Source: Arctopsyche grandis (Eukaryota; Arthropoda; Insecta; Trichoptera; Hydropsychidae). From it: a stretch of DNA of 64,000 bases. Shown in pieces: positions 1-14,520 of this stretch (position 1 is the first letter of the stretch; each line of letters begins with the position of its first letter). Below the pieces are notes generated by a model, which worked only from the letters and a program-made list of their open reading frames with translations, was not told the origin of the DNA and did not search any database. Location of the stretch: positions 24,834,001 to 24,898,000 of the forward strand of contig NC_135359.1 of NCBI RefSeq assembly GCF_051622035.1, given 5' to 3'. The position numbers and the translations under genes were made by a program.

Positions 1-1687
1 ATGTTCCGTATTAGACAGTAAGTCTTAATTAATGTGACATTAAATGTTTTTAAATCTTCTTAAATTCAGCTTCAACGATCAATTGAATCACTTTAAAAAT
101 ATGCAACACATGATTTTCTCAGCTTCTGACCATCTTTAATACTTGCACTAACTTGTTTAACAAAATAAACGAATGGATTGCATACGAAATCATAGGATCG
201 CTTAAATTAGCAGCAAAACTGTGATTGTAGCACCTAAGTTTCGTTAATAAACAAAAAATAAATAAATTGAGCGATTCACCCGGATCCAATGAAGTATTGC
301 CAAATATGGGTTTGAAAGCCTAAAAACGACCTCGAGTTTAAAGATGGGTCCATAGATAACCTGATAATAATCATGTAGAAACTGGCATCATATTGTGAGG
401 GCAACGTAAACATTTGCACACGTTACGCATACTAATTTCCTCATACGCCGGGCTACAGGTTCTTAAAATTTTCTGCATCTTAACTTACCCCGAGAAAAAC
501 TTGATCATTTAAAACATCATTAGTATGGAAAGTGCATTGAAAATATACCGTAGGTACCTACGATCGTGCGAACGTTGCGAAATTCATTTGTCGAAATACG
601 TACCGTGAAATATACACATATACACTTATAGGTATGTATGTATATACATATATATGTATGTATGTATATACATATATATGGCTGTGAGTATGAAATTGGT
701 AAACGATACATCACGATCCGTATGGATTTACGTCCCACGTGTGAAGAGATGCCGTTTAAGATCTCATTAGCAACCGTCTGCTCGTGGAGTAGGCGAGGAT
801 TATGAGATTGTATTTGTATTCGCTTTGTTGAACCGATCACCGAAGAGTGGTGCAGTAAAACAATCAGTGCGTCCTACGATCAAACATAAATCAACGCAAG
901 TGTTGATTTTACAGTCATCTTGTGCGCTTCGTTTGTCGGCAGTGTTCCAAAAAAAATCGTCCAAAAAAAATCAAGCAGAGAGATGTCTTTATTTGTCTAT
1001 AGCTTGACAATTATAATGACATATCGTGTATAACAAATCATTTGAATATAAAAATGTTGTATTGTAGATGTATTTGATGTACATATATGTAGGTGTTTCA
1101 ATAAAAGTTCATTATATTCCACGCAAAAGAACTCAACGAGCGGCTAAACGCGAAACCTAAAAGTCATCTTTCATGTTTTTTGTTCAATACCTCCTAGAAT
1201 TTCAGATGGGTTGCAACAGAAATGAGCAAATTTGTTCATAGCGAACAAGACCAATAAAAATCCCGTAAAGATAGTAAATTTAAATTGATTTTGCCATCGT
1301 TCATAATTTTGATGCGCGTGGGGTAACGTCAATAGCAATAATAATAGACACGTGAACGTGGGACGATTAAACACGAATGCAATAGTCGGAAAAGTTTGCC
1401 AATACGAATTAAAAAAAAAAGAAACCAAATGTAAAAAAGCAGGATGCGCTCGAAAACATTCCCTTAATTATAATAAGATTTTTTTACGAGCATTGTATTC
1501 AAATACTAGGAACAGCTCTGAGTGAAATGGATTAACATAACTTGCCGTGAACTTAAGACCCTTCACGTACCCAGATTTTAATTTAAGTTACAGACAAACG
1601 CAATCCTCGTAGATACGTGTATTGTTTAAAGATTTAGAAAAAATGGAAGCTTTTCGACTCGGAATTTATTTATATGTATGTACTTAC
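1..1687 (-). other. Start of Wnt intron 2
   Basis: Sequence downstream (minus strand) of the Wnt exon-2 donor. No exon with the expected next Wnt block (an SREAA-like motif) was found, so the next exon is outside the window. It contains a TATG/TACA microsatellite at about 610-681 and is otherwise AT-rich without recognisable features. Confidence 0.5.
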
Positions 1688-1917
1688 CGACTGTGACGAC
1701 ATGTCCGAATGCTCCGCGCGCATCTGCGATGACGCCGGTGCAGTTCCAGCGTCTTTTGGCGAATTGTTGTCTGCAGGCTTTGGCGGCAAGACGAGCCCCA
1801 TCCCCTGCGGCGGCCAGAGCGGCAGGGGCGCGCGCGCACAGGGCACGTTGACGAGGCCACAGCCCCATGCGCGCACACACGCCGCCCACCTCGCCTACGC
1901 CGGAACCACCACGTCCG
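1688..1917 (-). CDS. Wnt ligand, coding exon 2 (Wnt7 / Drosophila Wnt2 class), gene runs off left edge
   Basis: Wnt proteins are secreted, lipid-modified glycoproteins that signal through Frizzled and LRP receptors. This exon has a ttttag acceptor and a G|gtaagt donor and encodes 76 full codons. It holds the diagnostic N-terminal Wnt block: GLWPRQRALC, then a GDGARLA helix segment, then ACRQQFAKRRWNCT, then FGHVV. QF..RRWNC is the family signature, and NCT is an N-glycosylation sequon at the usual place. PRQRA.C before the helix and FGHVV after the core resemble Wnt7/Wnt2 more than Wnt1, 5, 6 or 9, but subtype is an inference from one exon. Exons carrying the Ser palmitoylation site and Cys-rich C-terminus are not in the window. 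The exon is GC-rich and Ala-rich compared with its surroundings. Confidence 0.86.
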
Positions 1918-4900
1918 CTAAAATACAAAAGTGTAAGCTTTCGTCAACATTATTTTCAAAACGTCAACAATACAAAATAATCAATGGAATGTGGTGAAGT
2001 TGAATACATATGTATATACTCTTATAATCGCAATACAAAATAAATGTAAATAGGTTTTTGAGCTATTTTTCCTATTATGCTGAAGGTACATTATCATTAG
2101 AATAATGTAATACTATAATTACTAACAAAAAAAATGTGAAATAGAAAATGATAAGTAGATCAGTAGCTATTAAAATAGATATAAGATGTATTAAGAATAT
2201 AATTTAGTAATAATTAAAGAGCGGACCCAGAGCGCGCTGTTCATTGTTCACATGTTGTAAATGCATTGTTAAAGATTTGCCGAACCTTTTTTACAAAGCA
2301 TTTACAATAATGGAACAATAGACGGCGCGCTTCCGGTCCTACCTCTAGTAATAATACGAATTTAAAAATCAAAAATTCATTATAAGAAATTTTGTAAAGA
2401 AAATGGTCATGGGCGGAAACCACTATTTGACTTCACGTACTCTTAAATACACAATATGTATGTAGATCGAGGTCTTGCAAATACAAGAATGTTAATGTAT
2501 AATACAGCATAGTTATCCCGTATATACTATATACGTACATACATATACATACATATATGTATGTATGTAGATATTTTTTTATGATTTTTTATGTATATAT
2601 ATGAATATATTTTTATTTTCTCATCTCTTTTTATTTTGACCATTGTGGTGCATTAGGGATTCAATTTAAGTCCAAACTAAAATAAATAAACATGATTGAA
2701 TAGCGTTACGAGATAATAATATAATTACTCAACCTCTTTTCAATATTAAACTTTTCCAACAAGAAATCCTGCTAAGAACTTCTCATAAAACTTCAACTTA
2801 ATTATTATCATTGCCTATTTTTATATTTTTGGTTAATTATTTGCCTTTAGTTGGTAAGCTATTAGGAAATTCTCATTTCTTATAATTTCAATTATTCAGC
2901 TCGTTCCTACGTATGTAATTACAAATAGTGGTACGGAGTCGGTCTTTAATACAATTTTCCACACATAATATTTATGAAATCTATATTCTTTACTTTCACA
3001 ACATACAAATCTAGAATATTGTTAAATTTGGAATATAGCATATATTGAAAAACACAATTGTTTTTATGTACATATATAATAAGAAACAAATATGTACACA
3101 TGTATGTAAGAATAAGAAGTTGATTGAATAATTAAGGCTATATAATTTCAAATTATCAATGCCGATAATATTTTATATTATATGCAGGTATTAAATGAAG
3201 ATACATAAACAAATTTTCCACATTATTACATACTTTTAATTTTCGTTACTTATTCTATGATCTTTGTGTTAATTTTTAATCAATCTTAGTCAAATGTCAT
3301 AAAAATATATTATATAATTAGCTTACAAATAATGTCCTCAAACGGATATTGTAGAAAAATCAACACTTTATTTTGACTACTAAGCAAACTATTGGAATAT
3401 TTGAAACTGGATCACCCACTATTCAATTTAACAAGTACTTATGTATGTAGATATATCCTCAATCGTCATAAATTGAATAGGAAATCATTTATAAAACTGA
3501 AATAACTACACATCTGATTTATCTCCATGCGCTGAAATATTTACATTAAAATGATATAAGTACAAGCGTTAAATAATTTCAACCGTTTAATCGCTCGCAA
3601 ATAGTCGATAAATAATGCGCTTATTTCAGCGTTACGACTCGCTGCCGATAAAAGCACTCACACTGGACTTAATAATAAAATTAACGAGTCATAAACGTTA
3701 ACGTTACATGTGAAAAATTATATTCGCTATCGATCTTGAACGACGAAGCTTTCAATTTGACCACAGAGCTTATCGCTTCCGACTATTGGGCCATTGGGAA
3801 ATCGAATCGGGCAATTAAAGAGATTTGCATAATGCGCTTTCGGATATGCACGCGTCGTACAAATAAAGGTGTTTGATTCGATCGGTGGCTGTGAATGGTG
3901 TGGGTGGCTAAACGCGAGCCTTTTATCTCAGAGTTCTAGAAATTCGAAGAGACAAGATACTGGCGTGTTAACAAGCGGTAAATTACGCTACTTCCGATCT
4001 TTAGTAACGGTGTAGAAGTATCTGAATTTATATTTGCGCGTGAAAATATTGAATTTCATTTTTACTTCGACTCAAAGGAAAAATTAAATAATTCAAATGT
4101 ACGAATCCACATCTATGTATATTTTCATCGTACAGTACAAACGTATAATATGTATGTACATATGCTTGAAGAAAATTTTATTTATTTTAGTTAAACATAT
4201 CCAGAATCGGCACAAAAATTAAGGTCAGAACGAGCATGCGAGATATTAGTAACAGCTTTGATTTTGGTATGAAAACACAATCGACTTTAAAAGGTCGATC
4301 CCATCCATAAAAAAAATATCTAATTGGACAAAAAAAATTGACGGTTACCCAAATTTATTACTAAGAATATAAGCGGTTTGCACACCTATAATTTTGAAGT
4401 TCGTAAATCAGTTACTTTAACTACTGAAGATTTTCCTTAATAATAATATGAAAATTTGTACCAATTCAAACATCAATAAATTTATTTAATTTTATTTACG
4501 ATCCTTTGAGTCGACCAAAGCTATTATTAACATATTAAGTAAGTATATTGACATTTTTTAACTATCTATAGACATATACAAATCAACATGCATGCACTTC
4601 TTGAAATACTTTTGTATTGTTTGAATGTGAGAACACCCAAAGGCTGATCCTAAATGAATCGTGACCACTTAAATGTAGCTTCGTTCCAGTTAACATCAAA
4701 AGCACGAAAATTAAACACAACAACACCAATTTTATATTTAAATATATTTTTTATATTATTAATTGTATATATAATTCAATTTCACAAGTTGAAAAACAGA
4801 GGAAGTGGATTTAATATATAATTAAATTAATAGCATAACCATAAAACAGTTTCCAGAAAGTAAATTGTCATTTCTATAAATGGTGAACGTTACAAAATTT

Positions 4901-7900
4901 TAAACAACACGTATCAATTTAAAATATGTTAGAACTTCAAACTAAAAGCAACTCAAAATTTAATGTATAATGTTCATACGATTAACTAAAAATATTTATA
5001 TTTTGAACATTTATCGTAACGTTTTGATGTGAAAAGGATATAGGAAATATTTAGGACGTACTCAGGTAATAGGATGAACCCATAAAACTAACTTATTTGA
5101 TACCCTCTCTAAAAAAGCGCTATGATATACCTGTAATAATTCAGAGCAACGTTTCAGGGTTGAAATTTAAATTCCGAATATTTAAATTATTTTATAATAT
5201 TTGTACCAGCTTTAGATCGTCAACTTTAATTGAAATATTATGTATAAAATATATTATGAACATTTATAAGAATTGTAAATAAATAGATTTTTTTTCCTAT
5301 TATGCTGTTTGTACATACACTAACATTAAAATAAGATAATAATTTAAATAATAACAAAAAATAAGTCAAATATAAAATGATATGTACATCAATAGAGCTA
5401 AGATGTACTGTGAACCTAATTTATATAAACAATAAAAAGCATTTCAAAATAAATAATATTTACTTTATCTATTATTAATTATATGTGCATATTTTTTTTC
5501 AAAATAGTACTGCGATCAAATTAGAATTACTGACATTTTTCAATTTTATTCAAATGATTTGTAAAAAAATGATTTTAAAAAATTCGGAAATAAATGTATG
5601 TAAATATGTAGAATTAATTTAATCATTTCATATATTATTGATTCAATATTGTATTATTATTTTTAGTAAAAACATAGAGCAAGCAACCCTGTTAGGAATG
5701 ACGACGAGTTATTCGAACTAGCGTTCCTTTTTTCTATAATACTTTCAACTAGCCGTAAGTCTGCGTTTCTCAATATTTTAATCAATTTAAAATGAAGCAC
5801 ATTTAAATAGAGCAGAGAAATTAATTCAGTTTGAAATACAAAAATTAAATATTTAAAAACATAATTTACAATTTTAATACAAGCAAGTTAATTGGGTAAT
5901 TGATGAATGCTGCAGCAAATAAAACAATATAAATTTACTGTCCTGTACTTGATATAGAAAGTTTCTCCAACGACCTCGTTATACTAGATTAACGATACGT
6001 CCATCTAAACACGTAAGTTAAATTATATATGATTAGCAAAATTACACAGCCTTTAACAAATCTCGTAAGATGGGGGTACTCGTGAGCTAATTGCGTAATA
6101 TTTCAAGATAAACAACTGATATTAGTGGATATAAAAGTCTAATTAAACGCGAACGTGTATCAAAAGGGCACGCGCTGTATTGTTTCAATGAACCATCTTT
6201 ATTCTATAAATGGTCTGAATACTTGAACCGCTGATATCTTGTTATCCGCTACCATCGCCGAGCTAAAAGATTTATACACGTATGCCAGATGACTGGAGTT
6301 AATGTCGAACTATTGCTTTTGAATACTTTGAATACAATGCGTAATAAAAATGACCATAGCAATTATATTGAAAGATATGCCGACACAAATCAAACCAGAC
6401 GTCTTCTTTGGATTGTTTTATTTTTTTGTTGTTTTTTTTCAATGGACTCGTGACATAGATTTTCAGGATGCGAGTTCGAGAAAGAACGGGCATTAATATG
6501 AGTATGTAGCGACATACGTCATTCGAAAATTGGTTTGCGAAGTAATAAATTTCGAGACGACACGCTCTTTGAGTCCAGTAAAGGAATTCAGAGTGTTTTG
6601 TGCGTATGGTGACACGGTATGAGAAAAAGAAGCTCAGAGAAGGCTTTTATCGGTCGGCGAAATAATTGGATGAGAGATTCTTCGGAATTCTTTCTCTTTA
6701 AAAGTCGTCCGACTTTAAAGCGAACTCATTCACATTCAAATATAATGCAGATATTTTTTCCTCAACAAAACGAATCAATGCAATGATTCGATTCAATTCG
6801 TGCAATATTGAAGTTTATGTATCGAAAATCGATTTATCTTCAATTCAATGAGCAAAAGCTCTTTGTATACGAACATTCGCGCTTACCTTGGTCTTGTTTG
6901 TGTGAGTGTTCCTTTATCACAATGTACGACCGTAATTCAAGATTAGAAATACAACATAAAGTCACTTTATCTGGGGGCCTGTAAGGCATTCTCCTTAGCA
7001 GATTAACTGTAAATTTTGAATTTATCCTCTTATTTATATAACAATCTTAAATATTTACATCGAATAAATTAAACGCTCGTTGTACAGTGTATACGTAAGC
7101 TTACACGCGATAATGTCAAATACTAGTTTATCAATATTACGTATTTCATAAATTCATATTAAAACATTTACTTGAAATAGCAACATTTGACATTTCGACC
7201 CTTTTTCCCCGACATTTCAAAAACAGCAATTTCGACCCAACGATGAATGATTTTTCAATGACTGAGAATTAAATTAGTCTACGGCTTTTCAATTTGTACA
7301 ATACATTTTTTTGCACAGACACGCTATTGTAAAATCACCGCCGTTGGGTAAATTACCACTACATTGTAATCTTTGTATTGTTAACATTGTTGCGGTTTGT
7401 TTTGTAGTTACGGCCGTATACCTTTGAAACGTGTAAATTCCCCCAATGCAATCGTTGCATTTTTTTCTTAAACATAGCATCTGTTTATAAAACTCTTCAC
7501 CACATACAAAATCAACATTGAATTGTTGAGAATATCTGACGTGTATTACTAGGGCAATATTTTACGTTTGCCCATTTTGTTACATATATTCAACAATAAC
7601 ATCATAATTGAACTTCTACGACTATTTGTGCTTGTGTCGTTTTACGGCGCACATATATTATTCAATGACAGTTGTAAAGGCAATAAAGTCATTACGCGGT
7701 TGACGAAATTCGACACGGTTTGAAAGACAGCCCACATCAAGCAGTCAGACATCTCTGAAATTTACGACCGAGTTTAGTTTCGTAAAGACTATAATTCATT
7801 TTCACGCTATATACATATTATTTCATTTATTACACACACACACATCAATATGTAAGCATACGAATAACTGGTGCGTATATGAGCGATCCTGTAGAACGAT

Positions 7901-9617
7901 CATAAATAGCGATACAGTTTAATCGATGAGTGAGGTAGACAAGCACATTTTAATGCGTACAAAAGAACAACGTAACGTCTTCATCCATCACGTGAAGTAA
8001 TGTTTTCATTTTTAAGAATTAATGATGATTGCATTGAATGACACACACGAGAATGCTCCAAGGTCTTTTATTATAATTTAAGTTTTTTACTTGACCACTC
8101 GTTGAAGTCTCTCTCATTGTTATAGTTTGTTCAATCGTGAAATCAACTTTCGTCAGTACTATTATAAATGTAAGCATATTAACAAATTGCAAATAAAAAA
8201 TTGTGATAAATATTATGCAATATTTATTTTTTTATGAATGAGAAATAAACAACATCGTTCGACAGATTTTGATTGACGAAACATCGATCAAAATATTTTC
8301 AGCAAAATAACAACAAATCCGGTTTGAGAAGATGTAATCGAACGAGTCGATAGTAAAACATGGCGTGTGAGAGCTCATATTGCGTGATGAATAAGATCAC
8401 ATTAAAAAAAAACATACGAAAGAAAATATGTATGCCTAAAAAAAGTAATAATAATAACTGCTACTTCAGATAGCCCATAAAAATCATGTTCTTATTTTTT
8501 TAATTAAATAACTTCAATGTAAACGAATTGGTTTTTATATTGATTTCAATATGTGCTTTTGGCTCTACTGAGTTTTGTGTTAGAATTGACTTTATATGGA
8601 ACACGTATAAATTACCATAAAATAATACCGTTTAATAATAAAACGATATTTTATATTTTTTATTGCCGATTTGCATATTTCATTACTCTTCTACACACAC
8701 GTGGCTTGTAACTTGATGATGACAAATTTATACTCACCATCGTCGTAGATATTCAAATGATTTTTTTAATACCTAAATCAAACAGAACATCTCGCGTTAC
8801 GACTGCGCTACTGATATTCGTATGATTTATGTTTATAGTCGATCAGCACGCCTTCGGCAAAGTGCTTAATAGAAATTATGATAAATTTCTAATTGAAATG
8901 GCTGTTTACGTCTCTTCGGTCTGGACATGTAGACATCTTTCGTCGAGAACATAAATTGAATCTACTTTTACAACCGTCGAAAGCAGAAATAGCTAGACAG
9001 TTTCCATACTATATATGTAGACTGCTCTAAAATAAATCATTGGGTTTTGAATATTATTTTTAAATATTTTGTGGTGCGAAAACCGCATCTTTGCATATTT
9101 AAACAGTCGAACGCTTATTCACACGCGCGTGGCCAATATCGCGTTAAAGAATGCTTTCATAGGTGTCCGATCGGCTGGAAAATTTAATTTTTATATCGTC
9201 TGCGACAGTCGATTGCCAGTTGAACTTGCCAAACGAGAAACAAAAAAACGAACCTGTCCTCGGAAGTTATCAACACCTGTTTTATTTGCGAGGACCTATT
9301 TCAACCTGTTACTGTCGCGACCCGTGCACGAACAAAGCAGTTACTTCATTGTAAATAACTGATTGTCATGTCTGATGGTGTTAAACCGACGAAGAATAGA
9401 ATATGTCGTGAACTAACATACACTTCATCATTTCCAAATATGTTTTTTTTCTTCTTTAAAACTTTCTCTCAGTAAAAGTCCAATGTAAACGTTAAAATTT
9501 AAAATAGGACATAAATACAATTTAACACAATGGCTTTCAATAACAAAATGGAATAAAAATGACCTTTAAATAACTCTTCATTTAATCAAACCATAACAAT
9601 AACTCGTCGATACATTC

Positions 9618-9690
9618 AGCTCGTGGCTGAAAGGCCTCGAGGTCAAGTCTCGGTGGATATTCAAAACTGCAATTATTTTTTTTGTTTGTA
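9618..9690 (+). repeat. Possible tRNA-like SINE head
   Basis: CAGCTCGTGGCTGAAAGGCC resembles a box A region and GAGGTCAAGTCTCGG a weak box B, followed by a T run. No tRNA fold was confirmed. Confidence 0.3.
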
Positions 9691-10375
9691 TTAATTATTC
9701 ATTTGATTACGTTCAATCCAGAACGCAATACATATATAAAAGTACCACACATTTTTATATAATACTTCACTAAACGATAAAAACATTTTTTTTATTTAAT
9801 CCAACTTACAATGGAGCACCAATTCATCGAACGAATAACATATTATATGTATTTTCAGATAAGAATAAGTCATTCGGATTAATCTTATAATTCGACGATG
9901 ACACCAACTCTAAATACATCTTTATGATTATATGCGGAATATAAAACTAAATATTTACGAATAAAAATGTAAATAAAAAACTACAACCTATTAGCATCCA
10001 ATCATCTGTCAAAAGAACACGAGTAGAATTTTGTACATCGCCTATCAAAATCTTGTCCATCTACAGATAAGCCGATAATAAAACTTGGAATACACGTTTG
10101 GTTTGCGCACGGTTCGACTTGCGTCATAGTGAGTGGCTCAATATCACGCATATTAGCAAGTTCAATAAAACAATATGAAAAGAAATCAACAATCGAATCG
10201 TTTGCTTTCATTAAATGAAAAATTAAGCTTAACATTATCAAATCGTACATAATCATATGCATGTAGTATAATAGTACATAGGTTTAATTTACATACATAT
10301 ATGTATATGTACGTAGGTATATTTAGTTCGGATTGTATATACATTATACATATACGTTATAGTAAGTGTATCTTC

Positions 10376-10480
10376 CAGTTGTAATAAATTTTGACTAGTT
10401 GAAATATATTCCATCTAACCCACGTAAGTTGATTCATATGGCGAATTACATTTCAACTGGTCAAAATATATTACAACTGA
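10376..10480. repeat. Palindromic MITE-like repeat
   Basis: Left arm CAGTTGTAATAAATTTTGAC and right arm GGTCAAAATATATTACAACTG are near-perfect inverted repeats. Related arm pieces recur at about 10718-10740 and 10820-10845. No target duplication was confirmed. Confidence 0.6.
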
Positions 10481-12859
10481 AAATACAGTTCAACTGTACA
10501 TAAGTTGGTACCAGGTAGAATGAAGAGGTTAGGTTTTCGTTAAAACGTCATTTGATTAGTAAATTGAGTTACAAAGTCACATTTTTGTTTTTAACACATT
10601 CTTAGAGTTATCGTAATACAGTACTCATTCATTACTTTTATTTGTAAAACCGAGTAAATATTAACACATTATTGAATTCTATAGAATTCGCAATAACATA
10701 AAGGCTGTCAAAATTCAACTGTTATATTACAACTGGCGCACATCGTTGAAAGTGTATTTGTGCTTGCAGATATAGTTTACTATTTGAATTGCATTCGAAT
10801 ATGAATGACCTGAAACACCAATTGGAATATATTACAACGGAAAATACACTTCGACCGTAAAATGCATACATACATACATATATACGAAAAGAATAAAATT
10901 GGAATTGAATAATTGTATTTTTCAATTTCAAAAACAAATATTCCGTTGTGTGAATATATAGGATTTTGATCAATGGTCTTTGTATTCAGTGATGTATGGA
11001 ACGAAACTTGCACGTTGAACGGTAGTTTACCTTTAACAGATAATGCTATATAAAAAAAAGCGAGAAGAAACCACAAAAGGAACACATGTGCACGATCAAG
11101 ATGACAGATATAGGTTGTAAATTTTAGAAGAAAGCAAGACACGAAATACCAGACGAATTATTGAAAGTGTTATTGAATTGATCGCAGACAGACGCCTTCA
11201 CTGACGATCATTCGAGAGCAAAAATTGAAACGATACATTTTTTCATCGTTTCGGGTGTGTGCACTTTACTTCATCATCATTACCTTCCAGACATATTCGC
11301 GGAGGTTGACACACGTCCAAAGATGACCGATCAAGTCATTACTGTCGACGAACACCCAAGTGCAGTATGGAAGTCGAATTGGAAACGACACCTCGAACTA
11401 ACGACGTATCGCCCATTTTAGAACGAGTGATTTATTATTTCGATTCTAGATATCTACACATACACAATGTTCGAGAGAGAAAAATGTTGGTCCACCCTGA
11501 TCGACCTGCCCGCAGCATTGTTCGAATCGAAGTGTATAATTAAAATATGCTCGTCGTGGTTTTTCTGCACATGCGATTAACATAACTCTATATGTTTATT
11601 GAATCATCATACTGTGAGATCGTCCTCTTGTTCGGTAGCATCGCTAATTGCCGGTTGGCACGAATTTATTTTTATATCGACCACCGTAGGGCCCCGAGGC
11701 CCTTGCGAGTATTCATTAGGGCTCCGGCTACCGAAGACCCTCAGATTCAACATGTTAATTACTGAGTAATTACAGGCAACGGTTAAAGCTACCCACTTAG
11801 TAAAAAAAAAAGTCGCTGCGATCAATCAAGATCGTTATGGAAATCATTTTTTATATGAATTTTCGCGCAATTTCCAGCAAACGACTTCATCTCGAGATAT
11901 ATTATATTTTTGTCACTTATAATCATAAAACCTCAACCCTATCATTGGCCTGATGAATTTTCTCACAGAGTGTGTGGTGAGAATGAGCGGCCGCTCTCGC
12001 TCGTAAATTCAAAAACATTTTTCAACATTTCAAAGGGAAACCGTCAGGTATCTTAATTAAATCGTCAGGGTGAACAGTTTTATGGGCTTGCGTATAACCT
12101 GTTGAAATCATATCTGAAACGGTTCGAAATAATTGCCGCGAGAGACCCAAATGGTAGAGACTCGGACCCCCGGACGAAATCAATCAATAATTGGACAGAC
12201 GTATGTATGCATAAATATGTACATACATACATACGTGTGATGTAATTCAAATTAAAAGGTGTTACAATTATTTTTTTTGGTTCAAATCTTCATGAATAAT
12301 CATGTAACGCGACAGGATCTATTCATTAGAAATATATATAAATATAACCAATACGGCCCTCGCAGGTAATCAAAGTTATTAATACGAATTTAAGCTATAC
12401 CGTTTAAATAACGCTGTCAAATTTTATGGTTTGTGACGACTGAGTTGTGAAACCATAAACAGCGGTCATATTTTACACCTGTAAATGTGGAAGCTCAACC
12501 TGGAGATTTATATGAACCAGTATTTTCCTAGCAAAGAAACTTCGATATTTATTGCGCCAATTAAACATATATGTAAGAGCTTTAATGGTTAGGCTTGTGA
12601 GCTCAATAGGCGCATTCTCGACTGTAGTATTTTATTAGCTGTCATCAAACTTGATACTTGAATCCTACATATGACCACTCAGGTCAACAAGAAATCAAAC
12701 CTCAATTTTAATAAAAACGAAATCAAATGCACCAAATTCTGCACAAACCATCGAACCTGCATATTCAACTTTTATGAATATTTTTTAGCGGCTGAATTTT
12801 CGATCACATATCAATTACAATCGGTCAGTATCTTTCAAGCTAAATATTCTATAAATGTA

Positions 12860-13620
12860 TACTAATTAGGTCAATTAATCTTTAGATGGATAACTAGTGG
12901 ATCATTAGTGGACCTGTAATTATTTGGTCAGTAACTTTGTTTGATTAAGTCAGTAAAAGATGATCAGTAAGTTATATTATCGGTTACTGACTGCTTGATC
13001 TGTTTATCAAGAAATATTTTAAACAATAAGCGTTTTATTCCGGGTTGACACGATTCGAGTAACTTGGACGTTACCCGCAGTTTTGGAATTCCAAGCTACT
13101 CGCATAATAACCGTTATTTTTTATCTGCACACATACATATGTACATATATGTATAGTACATTATTATGACAAAATTATCGTAAAAGTTATTGAACCTTTT
13201 TGGAAAAAAATAACTGACCATTTAATCTGTTGCCGTTATTAATTACATTTGATTACTAGTTTGGTACGTTAATTTATCAATTTGTTCGATAAGCATTTTA
13301 TTGGACTCATCAAAATGTCCACGCTATAAAATAAGAAAATCAGTAGCATGTTTTATATGCTTTAAAACTCATTTAATTATGCGTAATAGCACCACAAACC
13401 TTCATTTATGTTGAATTACGAACCAACTATTAAAATAAACTAACCATTTAAAGTATTGACTATTAAATATAAAATACTGACCAACAGATATATACATACA
13501 TATATGTAACTAGCTATTTAATATAATAAGTGATCATTTCTCTTCTGATCCGAATACCGTTTATTTTATTCACTGTACATTTATTATAATTACTGACCAA
13601 TTAAATACAACATGTATGTA
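12860..13620. repeat. Irregular ACTGACC/ATTAA motif array
   Basis: Motifs such as ACTGACCATTTAA, TTACTGACC and GGTCAGTAA recur many times at uneven spacing. The 12960-13235 part is similar to 23500-23720, sharing TTATATTATC, CTGTTTATCAA and ACTGACC..TTAA..TGTTGCC in the same order. Confidence 0.5.
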
Positions 13621-14089
13621 TGTATTGATCATTCTAGCAATAAAAATAAAATTACAATAGAAAAAATAACAACAATACACAGTTATTTTCAATAATGAAA
13701 TTGTATTTTTTTGTTTATACATTTGTAAATATGTATGAATGTATATATGTACATACATATGTATACCGTAAAAAAGAGATTAAGTATTTAATGCAGAACT
13801 GTGTATTAATTTAACATTTGAAACGAGCGTTTTCAATACAGGTATCAGAACCGCTTACTATCTTAATGGAAAATGAGACGCGTAAAACGGTGATAGAAAA
13901 ACTCGATCGTACTATATTCGTCAGTTTATCGAAGGGTCAAAACGTTATGCTAATTGAAAAACGATGTTTAAAACAAAAAAATAAAAAAAAACAACAACAA
14001 AATTAAAATACACATCCCGATACTTCCCTGCATACTGAGAACACCATTAAGATAAACCAAAAAATAAATAAATAAATAAATACACCTAT

Positions 14090-14520
14090 ACGTCGAGTTC
14101 GTGATCATTCAATATTTCATTGATATAACAGCTAAAGATCAGCAAGTGTTGAAACAATAAATGTTCCTCTCGCATTCGCCGCAGGCAAAGGATCGATGGC
14201 TTTGTTAATAATGATAACGCCATTTGCGCTGGCAATAAATTAAAATATAATCGATAGATCGACCTCGATCTGTGCAAATGGCATTTCCCCTGCCCTCAAT
14301 CAATTATTATCAATATTTAAAATTATGACGATTCTGAGAAGATTTCCCATGAACGAGGCGCCATTCATCATCTCGTTAAATAATTAAAAAAAGGCACCCT
14401 CAGCTCGTTATATTTTAAAATACGAGCCGGTGCATATTTTCATGAATATTGAGCACACCCGCCTGATCTCCATTTAATTAGTCAAATATTCGGCCAATTA
14501 TATTCATGCGCGCTTCCATA
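14090..14520. promoter_or_regulatory. Candidate enhancer in Wnt intron 1
   Basis: Non-repetitive block with many TAAT cores, GATCGAT, and a CTTTGTT SOX/TCF-like site, set in simple AT-rich intron. This is a guess from composition and motif density. Confidence 0.2.

Noticed and set aside
10780..11142. 120-codon minus-strand open frame in Wnt intron 1
   Set aside because: AT-rich, low-complexity codons, no family resemblance, no start context, and overlaps another random frame.
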